From positions 24,112 to 88,111 of the forward strand of contig JBDTRR010000020.1 in assembly GCA_039931615.1 (NCBI GenBank): a stretch of 64,000 nt of DNA, given 5' to 3'. This DNA comes from JAHFUI01 sp039931615 (GTDB taxonomy: Bacteria; Acidobacteriota; Vicinamibacteria; Vicinamibacterales; CAVVIG01). Made by a program: the position numbers and the translations under genes. This document shows positions 58,327 through 64,000 of the stretch, in pieces (within the stretch, counting starts at the first letter, position 1; the number at the start of each line of letters is the position of its first letter). The notes beneath the pieces were generated by a model, which did not search any database, had not been told where the DNA came from, and saw only the letters and a program-made list of their open reading frames with translations.

Positions 58327-59292
58327 TTACGGCAGGCCCAGCAGCGTCGCCGGATTGCGCTTCGACATGCGATCGAGATCCTGCTCCGTGAATCCGCGCG
58401 CCTTGAGGGCGAGGATGAACGCCGCGAACCCGTCGGCCGGCAGCGGATTGCCTTGCTGTCCGAGGTCGCTCGAGAGAATGCAGAACTCCGGTCCGACCCG
58501 GCGGATCGCGTCGGCAAACCGGTCGACCCGGGCCGGGGCGTCGGCCGCCAGCATCGAGCCGCCGACGAACTCGATGAATGCGCCCTGTTGCGCCGCCTCC
58601 TCCATCTGGGCGACGCTCATCTCGACCGGCGCATTCATCGCGTGCGTCACGACCATCCGCTGCACTCCCTGCCGCTTCCCGTCGCGCAGCAGCATCAGCC
58701 CTTCGCCGGGCGAGACGTGCCCGGTGGCGAGCACCAGGTTGCGCCTGGCGATGGCGGCGACCACCTCGCGCGTCGCCGGCAGCAAATCGCCGTTCTTCGA
58801 CACGCTGACGAACGGGCGGTTCTCCTTGGAATATTTCACCTGATTCTCGGCGTCGAACGTCGACATCCAGACCATCCGGCCGAAGCCGCCGGAGACCTGC
58901 GTCATGTGCTCGACCGCCGCCGGGTTCATGCCGCCGACCGGTAGATTCAAATCGACGCCGCCGAACACCTCGATGCCGGCGACCTGTTTCCGCACCATGT
59001 AGACCAGTCCCGCGGTCGGGTCGTAATGATTCTTGAGCACGATCGCGCGCATCCCGTTGGCCCGGGCCAGGATCGCCGCGTCGAGCGCATCGACGGAGCG
59101 TTCCCGGTCGTCGGGAGTGCTGTGCACGTGGATGTCGATCGCACCGGCCAGAACCCGGTTGGGATTCTCGGCACGCGCCGCCGCCGGCGCCTGGCTGGCG
59201 CGCGTCAGGGCGGACGGACCGCCGACCGCAATCGCGACAGCGACGACGGCCGGCCAGGCGCCGCATCGGGCGCGGGGTGCTTTCTGGCTCAT
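58327..59292 (-). CDS. DUF6282 family amidohydrolase-like protein, exported
   Basis: Protein of 321 aa. Signal peptide (AVVAVAIAVGGPSALTRA), then a TIM-barrel-like domain with metal-binding DIHVHSTPD, and later VLKNHYDP, LATGHVSPGE, VVTHAMN and ILSSDLGQQG, where conserved His and Asp residues are expected ligands. DUF6282 lies in the amidohydrolase superfamily; substrate unknown. ATG 59292 has AGGAGG 6 bases upstream; ATG 59295 is 3 bases away. Likely operon with pepF. Confidence 0.82.
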   Translation of the reverse strand: MSQKAPRARCGAWPAVVAVAIAVGGPSALTRASQAPAAARAENPNRVLAGAIDIHVHSTPDDRERSVDALDAAILARANGMRAIVLKNHYDPTAGLVYMVRKQVAGIEVFGGVDLNLPVGGMNPAAVEHMTQVSGGFGRMVWMSTFDAENQVKYSKENRPFVSVSKNGDLLPATREVVAAIARRNLVLATGHVSPGEGLMLLRDGKRQGVQRMVVTHAMNAPVEMSVAQMEEAAQQGAFIEFVGGSMLAADAPARVDRFADAIRRVGPEFCILSSDLGQQGNPLPADGFAAFILALKARGFTEQDLDRMSKRNPATLLGLP

Positions 59293-59326
59293 CATGAACC
59301 TCCTGTGGCGCGGCGGACCTGCTGGT

Positions 59327-60022
59327 CTACCCCGCCGGGTTGAAGCGATATCCGACCCACGGCTCGGTCACCAGATAACGCGGGTTCGACGGGTCGGTTT
59401 CGAGCTTCTTTCGCAGCTGGCCCATGAACACGCGCAGATATTCGGGCTGCTCCTGCGACGCTTCGCCCCAGACCGCCTCGAGCAGGGTCGGATGCGTCAG
59501 CACGCGGTTCGGATGGCGAGCCAGGTAGACGAACAGATCGAATTCCTTCGGCGTCAGCCGGACCTCGCGGCCGCCGACGTGAACGCGCCGGGCATCGAGG
59601 TCGATCCGGAAATCGCCGACCTCCAGCGACGCCGGTTCCGCCGTGCTGCCGCTCCGCCGCAGCGCGGCGCGCACCCGGGCGAGCAGTTCGTCGGCGCCGA
59701 ACGGCTTGGTCACGTAGTCGTCGGCCCCTGAATCGAGCGCCTCGACCTTGGTCCGCTCCTCCCCTTTCACCGACAACACGATGATCGGCACGCTCGAGAC
59801 CGCGCGGATCCGGCGGCACAGCTCGACTCCGTCCATCCGCGGCATGTAGAGATCCGTGATGACCAGTTCCGGCCGCCACTCCTCGAGGCTGGAGAGGGCC
59901 GATTCGCCTTCGGCCGCCGTCCGCACCTGGTAACCGTGACTGCTCAAGACCGTCTTCAGCACCCGCGTGATTTGCGGCTCGTCGTCGACGACGAGCACGC
60001 GGGACATGTCCGGGGTGGTCAT
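59327..60022 (-). CDS. OmpR/KdpE-type response regulator
   Basis: Protein of 231 aa. Receiver domain with acidic pair DD at 13-14, phosphoacceptor Asp57 (VITDLYMP) and the Lys of VTKPFGADELLAR, then a winged-helix DNA-binding domain (VRLTPKEFDLFVYLARHPN, LRVFMGQLRKKLE, GYRFNPAG). The layout is KdpE-like. It lies downstream of the sensor kinase, 107 bases apart. No kdpFABC or other target genes are in view, so its regulon is unknown. Confidence 0.9.
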   Translation of the reverse strand: MTTPDMSRVLVVDDEPQITRVLKTVLSSHGYQVRTAAEGESALSSLEEWRPELVITDLYMPRMDGVELCRRIRAVSSVPIIVLSVKGEERTKVEALDSGADDYVTKPFGADELLARVRAALRRSGSTAEPASLEVGDFRIDLDARRVHVGGREVRLTPKEFDLFVYLARHPNRVLTHPTLLEAVWGEASQEQPEYLRVFMGQLRKKLETDPSNPRYLVTEPWVGYRFNPAG

Positions 60023-60129
60023 GGTGAATATCGCTCCGGGTAGAAGGGGTCGGATCGATGTTGGCTGGCGACCGCCAGGACATCCATCCGACCACGTTGA
60101 GATCGCGCAGCGACCGGATCACGTGCCGG

Positions 60130-61314
60130 TCACGCTCTGACTCCGGCCTCCAGACTGGCCTCTTCAAGTTGGCGCACGCCGCTGCCCGCCACATTGGCGG
60201 CGGCAACCGGGAGGCTCAGCGCCACCGCCGTACCTCTTCCTGATCCCGGCGTCTCGATCTCGATCCGGCCTCCCTGCGCTTCGACCAGCCGCCGCGCGAT
60301 CGGCAGGCCCAGCCCAATCCCGACGCGGCGCGGATCGCGCGAGTCCCGCCCGGGAATCCTGAAGAACTTCTCGAACACCTTCTCCCTCAGCTCGGGCGGC
60401 ACGCCGGGCCCCTCGTCGGTCACCGACACCCTGACGAAGCGGTCGTCGGCCAGCGCCGCCTCGACCCGGATCGAGGTTCCGGCCGGAGCATACTTGCTGG
60501 CATTGTCGAGCAGCATGTAGAGCACTTCGATCACCGCCGCCGCGTCCACCGACAGTCGAGGCAGCGAGTCATCCACGGCGGCGACGACGCGATGTTCGCG
60601 GGTCAGGTTCTCGGCCCGCGTCAGACTGGCGCGGACGATCTCGTCGAGCCGCTCGCTGCGCTGCATCGGCAGCCGGGCGACGCCCGGCTGATCGGCGGTC
60701 GAGAGCCCCTCGATGAACCGGTTGAGGCGGTCCGACTCTTCGTCGATGACCTGGAGCAGCTCGCGCTCCCCTTCCCCAGGCAGCTTCGAGGTCGCGGTCC
60801 AGACGCCCGCCCCGATCAGCGCCGTCACCGCTGCCTTGATGCCGGTCAGCGGCGTCCGCAGGTTGTGGCGCAGCGCGTCGAGGAGCGCCGCTTTGAGCTG
60901 TTCGTTGCGCCGGGCCGCTTCCGCTTCGCTGGCCCGCTCGAACGCGGCGTGGAGCTCCTGGTAGAGCCGCTGGATCTCCTGCCGTCCCTGCTCGGCCTCC
61001 GCCGTCCGGCGCTCGGCGCGCGAAGCCAGCTCGCCGGCGACGATGGCCGTCACCAGGAAGGTGACGAAGGCCAGCCAGTCGTCGGGAGCACCGATCGCGA
61101 ACCCGTCCGGCGGGAGGAAATAGTACGAAAAGCTGCCGGCGGCGAGGGCGGCGGCCAGTAGCGCGGGACCCGTCCCACCGACCCGGGCAACCACGACCAC
61201 GGCCAGGAGCAGCAGCGGAGCGGCGATGCCGGAGTGCTCGACCGACGCCAGTCGAAGCGCGCCGACCAGGACGGCAACGGTCAGCCCGGCGCCGACGTGG
61301 TTGCCCCAGCGCAT
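60130..61314 (-). CDS. sensor histidine kinase with DUF4118 membrane domain
   Basis: Protein of 394 aa. Four membrane helices in the first 95 residues of KdpD/DUF4118 type (GALRLASVEHSGIAAPLLLL, SYYFLPPDGFAIG), a coiled segment, then HisKA with His150 in ALRHNLRTPLTG and a HATPase with N-box LYMLLDNASKYAP, DEGPGVP, and GIGLGLPIARRLVEAQGG. It lacks the N-terminal KdpD and USP domains of true KdpD, so I do not name it kdpD. It forms a two-component pair with 59327. Confidence 0.9.
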   Translation of the reverse strand: MRWGNHVGAGLTVAVLVGALRLASVEHSGIAAPLLLLAVVVVARVGGTGPALLAAALAAGSFSYYFLPPDGFAIGAPDDWLAFVTFLVTAIVAGELASRAERRTAEAEQGRQEIQRLYQELHAAFERASEAEAARRNEQLKAALLDALRHNLRTPLTGIKAAVTALIGAGVWTATSKLPGEGERELLQVIDEESDRLNRFIEGLSTADQPGVARLPMQRSERLDEIVRASLTRAENLTREHRVVAAVDDSLPRLSVDAAAVIEVLYMLLDNASKYAPAGTSIRVEAALADDRFVRVSVTDEGPGVPPELREKVFEKFFRIPGRDSRDPRRVGIGLGLPIARRLVEAQGGRIEIETPGSGRGTAVALSLPVAAANVAGSGVRQLEEASLEAGVRA

Positions 61315-61383
61315 TCCCGGATTATATAGGGCTGAGGCGAAGGTCTCCGCTCCGGCAGCCCGTTCTACCGCCCGCGGCCGGGT

Positions 61384-62259
61384 TCAATAGCCGCTGCCGC
61401 TCGCCGCCGCCTTCCCCCCGCCGCGCGCCTGCTGGAGAATCTTCACGCCGGCGCTGGCCCCGACCCGCGTCGCGCCGGCGGCGATCATCGCCTGCACGCC
61501 CTCGAGATCACGGATGCCGCCGGCCGCCTTGACCCCCATCTCGGCGCCGACCACCCGCCGCATCAGCGCGACGTCCGCCGGCGTGGCGCCGCCGGGGCCG
61601 AATCCGGTCGAGGTCTTCACGTAGTCGGCGCCGGCCGCTTTGGCCAGGGTGCACGCCGTCACCTTCTCATCGTCGGTCAGCAGGGCCGCCTCGATGATCA
61701 CCTTGGTGATGACGCCGCAGTCGTGGCACGAGGCGGTGACCGCTTCGATGTCGCGCTCGACCACCTGCAGATCGCCCGACTTGAGCGCGCCGACATTGAT
61801 CACCATGTCGACCTCGCGCGCGCCGTCGAAGATCACCCGGCGCGTCTCGTAGGCCTTGACGTCGGGCGCCGTCGCTCCCAGCGGAAACCCGACCACCGAG
61901 CAGACGCCGACACCGCTGCCGGCCAGCAGGCGGGCGCAGGTCGCGACCCAGGTCGGATTGACGCAGACGGTGGCGAAATGGAACTGGGCCGCCTCACGGC
62001 AGAGGTCGGTGATGTTCTGCCGGGTGGCGTCGGCCTTGAGCAGGGTGTGGTCGATCATCGCCGCGACGTCGGCCGGCGCGCCGCCGCTGGCGTGCAGCCC
62101 GACTCGGGTCGCGCCCGCGTCGAGGACGCCGCGCAGCCGGTCCGGACAGCAGTCGTCGACCACCGCATGACAGGAACAGAGCCGCCGCGGCCGGCCTCCG
62201 GCCGCGGCCACCTCGGCCACGATCAGGTTGATCAGATGTTTCAGCTCGTCGCGCGTCAT
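61384..62259 (-). CDS. deoC: deoxyribose-phosphate aldolase
   Basis: Protein of 291 aa from ATG 62259 (in-frame GTG at 62265). It reversibly cleaves 2-deoxyribose 5-phosphate to glyceraldehyde 3-phosphate and acetaldehyde. Schiff-base lysine in ADYVKTSTGFG (about Lys215), second Lys in ITKVIIEAALL, Asp in EVDMVINVGAL, substrate stretch CVNPTWV. An N-terminal extension of about 60 residues carries several Cys (LCSCHAVVDDCC) and is absent from E. coli DeoC. Starts 13 bases after the RpiB-like stop; a pentose-phosphate operon. Confidence 0.92.
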   Translation of the reverse strand: MTRDELKHLINLIVAEVAAAGGRPRRLCSCHAVVDDCCPDRLRGVLDAGATRVGLHASGGAPADVAAMIDHTLLKADATRQNITDLCREAAQFHFATVCVNPTWVATCARLLAGSGVGVCSVVGFPLGATAPDVKAYETRRVIFDGAREVDMVINVGALKSGDLQVVERDIEAVTASCHDCGVITKVIIEAALLTDDEKVTACTLAKAAGADYVKTSTGFGPGGATPADVALMRRVVGAEMGVKAAGGIRDLEGVQAMIAAGATRVGASAGVKILQQARGGGKAAASGSGY

Positions 62260-62272
62260 GTTCACGGCGCGG

Positions 62273-62902
62273 TCAGCGCTTCTCCAGATCCCGAATCTTC
62301 GCCAGCCGCCGGATGTACCTCGGCTCGCGCATCGGCGTGCTCAACCAGGTCGAGACGATCGCGCGCGCCTCGTCCGGCGTCAGCAGCGTCGCGCCGAGCG
62401 TCAGGACGTTGGCGCCGTTGTGCTCGCGCGAGTAGCGCGCGATCAGCGGCGAGGTCGCCATCGCCGCCCGCACCCCGTCGATCTTGTTCGCGGCCATCGC
62501 CGATCCGATGCCGGCGCCGTCGATGACGATGCCGGCGTCCGCTTCGCCGCGCGCGACGAGGCGGGCGACTGACGCGGCGACGTCGGGGTAGTCGACCGGG
62601 TCGCTGCCATCCGTTCCCAGGTCCTGCACCGCCAGGCCGCGCCCCCGCAACTCCGCGATCACGCTGCGGCGCAGCGCGACACCCGTATGATCGCTGCCCA
62701 CTGCGAGCGTCCGGATCTCCGCCGCCGGCGCCAGCGTGGCGTCGCTCTCCGCGACCCGTCCTTCGCGGACGACGGTGACCCGCCGCGCCCGGAGCGTGTC
62801 CTGGGCCAGCGGCGTGATGTGTCCGCGCACCGACAACTCCACCGTCTCGCCGGCCGTCAGGCTCCTGGCGTCGATCTCGGTGATGATGTCAAAACGTTTC
62901 AT
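62273..62902 (-). CDS. rpiB: RpiB/LacAB-family sugar-phosphate isomerase
   Basis: Protein of 209 aa, longer than typical RpiB (about 150). The first 60 residues form a separate N-terminal part (SVRGHITPLAQDTL); RpiB proper starts near IRTLAVGSDHTGVALR. Family motif GIVIDGAGIGSAMAANK is present, but the usual catalytic-pocket Cys (GILxCGTG) is Asp128. Other motifs VDYPDVA and REHNGANVLTLGA are kept. It would interconvert ribose 5-phosphate and ribulose 5-phosphate, or a related sugar. Divergent from hpt with only 21 bases between starts; operon with deoC. Confidence 0.85.
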   Translation of the reverse strand: MKRFDIITEIDARSLTAGETVELSVRGHITPLAQDTLRARRVTVVREGRVAESDATLAPAAEIRTLAVGSDHTGVALRRSVIAELRGRGLAVQDLGTDGSDPVDYPDVAASVARLVARGEADAGIVIDGAGIGSAMAANKIDGVRAAMATSPLIARYSREHNGANVLTLGATLLTPDEARAIVSTWLSTPMREPRYIRRLAKIRDLEKR

Positions 62903-62908
62903 TGCAGG

Positions 62909-62914
62909 TAGAAT
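62909..62914 (+). promoter_or_regulatory. -10 box for hpt, possibly leaderless
   Basis: TAGAAT 9 bases before the hpt ATG. It would start RNA at about 62921-62923, leaving almost no leader. A candidate -35 (TGTCAA, 62887-62892) lies inside the divergent rpiB start region. Confidence 0.4.
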
Positions 62915-62923
62915 CTGGCGCCT

Positions 62924-63448
62924 ATGGCCGAGCTCGTGCCGTCCGAGATCCTACTCTCTGCCGACCAGATCCAGAAGCGCGTCGCTGAACTGGCGGCGGA
63001 GATCCGCCGCGATTTTCCCGACGACCTGCATCTGGTGGCGGTCCTCAAGGGCGCGTTCATGTTCCTGTCCGACCTGGTCCGCCACATGTCCGGCCGCATC
63101 TCGCTCGATTTCATGGCGCTCTCGAGCTACGCCAAGGGAACGACCAGTTCCGGCGAAGTGCGGCTGCTCAAGGATCTCGACACCAGCCTGGACGGCAAGA
63201 ACGTGGTGATCGTGGAGGACATCGTCGACACCGGCCTGACGCTCACCTATCTGCAGGACATTCTGCGCGCCCGGAATCCAAAGGCGCTGCGCACCGCCTG
63301 CCTGCTGAGCAAACCGGCGCGCCGACAGGTCAACGTCAAGGTCGAGTACATCGGGTTCGCGATCGAGGACCGGTTCGTCGTCGGCTACGGCCTCGACTAT
63401 GCCGAGCAGCACCGCAATCTGCCGCACATCGCACTGATGAAACGGTAA
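62924..63448 (+). CDS. hpt: hypoxanthine phosphoribosyltransferase
   Basis: Protein of 174 aa, the normal length. Purine salvage: converts hypoxanthine and PRPP to IMP. PRPP-binding motif VIVEDIVDTGLTL with Glu98, Asp99, Asp102; substrate-loop region LKGAFMFLSDL and SSYAKGTTSSGE; C-terminal KVEYIGFAIEDRFVVGYGLDY. All expected residues are present. The start at ATG 62924 has no clear Shine-Dalgarno (see the promoter entry), in line with leaderless translation. The 137-base gap to the next gene shows no clear element. Confidence 0.95.
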   Translation: MAELVPSEILLSADQIQKRVAELAAEIRRDFPDDLHLVAVLKGAFMFLSDLVRHMSGRISLDFMALSSYAKGTTSSGEVRLLKDLDTSLDGKNVVIVEDIVDTGLTLTYLQDILRARNPKALRTACLLSKPARRQVNVKVEYIGFAIEDRFVVGYGLDYAEQHRNLPHIALMKR

Positions 63449-63585
63449 CGCCGGACAGTCACCACGGCCGCTCTTGCCACGGCGGCCATCTTCACTGCGC
63501 CCCAACGGAGGCGGGCAAAAACACGGCGGCGACCAGCGAGGCGGAGCCGCCCCCGTCTCGGCAGTCTGAGGCGGCGCCTCGCCAG

Positions 63586-64000
63586 CTATTTCACCGCGTC
63601 GCGGACCTTGCCGGCCAGCCGGTTCGCCGCGGCGATGACCGCGGCCCGGTCGAGGGTCCGCAGTTTCCGGTCCCGCATCAGCACCCGGCCGTTGACGATC
63701 GTCGTCCTGACGTCGTCGCCGCGCGTGACGTAGACCAGGTGCGACACCGGATCGTAGAGCGGCGTCTGGCGGGCGGCGCCTGTCGACACCATGATCAGGT
63801 CGGCACGCTTGCCGCCTTCGAGGGAGCCGATCAGCTGCTGCATGCCGAGCGCCGCAGCGCCGCCGATCGTCGCCAGGTCGAGCGCGGTGCGGGCCGGCAC
63901 GGCGGTCGGATCGTGCGCCGCGTGCTTGGCCAGGAACGACGCCTGGCGCATCGCCTCGAACATGTCGAGATCGTTGTTGCTGGCGGCGCCGTCGGTGCCG
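63586..64000 (-). CDS. amidohydrolase (MtaD/SAH-deaminase-like), N-terminal part outside window
   Basis: C-terminal 138 residues of an amidohydrolase of the chlorohydrolase/5-methylthioadenosine deaminase group. In-frame sequence at the window edge reads GTDGAASNNDLDMFEAMRQA, containing the metal-ligand Asp (TDG) typical of the family, followed by GGAAALGMQQLIGSLEGGKR, ADLIMV, and VNGRVLMRD. The frame is open to 64000, so the gene continues beyond. Substrate class is inferred from the GTDGAASNN motif. Confidence 0.85.
   Translation of the reverse strand, partial: GTDGAASNNDLDMFEAMRQASFLAKHAAHDPTAVPARTALDLATIGGAAALGMQQLIGSLEGGKRADLIMVSTGAARQTPLYDPVSHLVYVTRGDDVRTTIVNGRVLMRDRKLRTLDRAAVIAAANRLAGKVRDAVK

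Noticed and set aside
59327..61314. Naming the two-component pair kdpDE
   Set aside because: The kinase lacks the KdpD N-terminal sensor and USP domains and no kdpFABC genes are present; only the layout is KdpDE-like.
1..64000. tRNA, rRNA, integrase or phage genes
   Set aside because: Scanning for T-loop-like sequence, rRNA-like stretches and integrase motifs gave nothing convincing outside coding regions.

Overview
The window is high-GC bacterial DNA. The gene content points to an acidobacterium, most likely class Vicinamibacteria. The reasons are repeated DUF1592/DUF1587-type 'planctomycete cytochrome c' genes paired with DUF1552 genes, exported ankyrin proteins, a TonB-dependent receptor with a carboxypeptidase-regulatory-like N-terminus, DUF6152 and CRTAC1 proteins, and many short bipartite palindromic repeats of a kind common in that group. 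The taxonomic call is inference. I found no rRNA, tRNA, CRISPR array or phage genes.

Layout. Positions 1-4000 (+ strand) hold the end of a PepSY membrane protein, a haem lipoprotein, a conserved secreted protein and a DUF6152 protein. Positions 4100-45100 are almost entirely minus strand and are built from one cassette in four versions. In transcription order the cassette is an NTF2/SnoaL-like secreted protein, a DUF1592 c-type cytochrome, a Tat-exported DUF1552 protein and an exported ankyrin protein. Copies 1 (11131 to 5019), 3 (34303 to 27920) and 4 (45042 to 38879) are complete. Copy 2 (23289 to 20581) has lost most of its DUF1592 and DUF1552 genes: one in-frame deletion fused the haem-binding N-terminus of the first to the C-terminal part of the second. 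It is followed by a PQQ-type quinoprotein with a haem and a CRTAC1 protein. Between and around the cassettes lie a run of NTF2-like proteins (24389-27866, two of them double-domain), a TonB receptor translationally coupled to a c-type cytochrome, a TPR protein, an MBL-fold hydrolase, and a decayed second TonB receptor.

Positions 45100-51400 contain a histidine-kinase fragment, a small membrane protein, a proline-rich membrane protein, a 164-bp element with 23-bp perfect inverted ends, and an eroded RiPP-type maturation locus (nucleotidyltransferase, P-loop-less HprK-like remnant, internally deleted radical SAM, intact PqqD). A multicopper oxidase follows. Positions 51500-56400 carry an outer-membrane-type protein coupled to a nine-repeat BACON lipoprotein, then a small unknown gene and a DUF4159 fragment. 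Positions 56400-64000 are more ordinary: an M3 oligopeptidase, a DUF6282 metal-dependent hydrolase, a KdpDE-like two-component pair, deoC, an RpiB-like isomerase, hpt (divergent) and the end of an amidohydrolase.

How the genes may work together (inference): the cassette proteins are predicted to act outside the cytoplasm. The haem proteins, quinoprotein and multicopper oxidase suggest periplasmic oxidation chemistry. The NTF2-like proteins belong to a fold that includes dehydratases and isomerases. The four-fold amplified cassette, with its NTF2-like expansion, is the best candidate here for an undescribed periplasmic catabolic or oxidative system; its substrate cannot be read from sequence.
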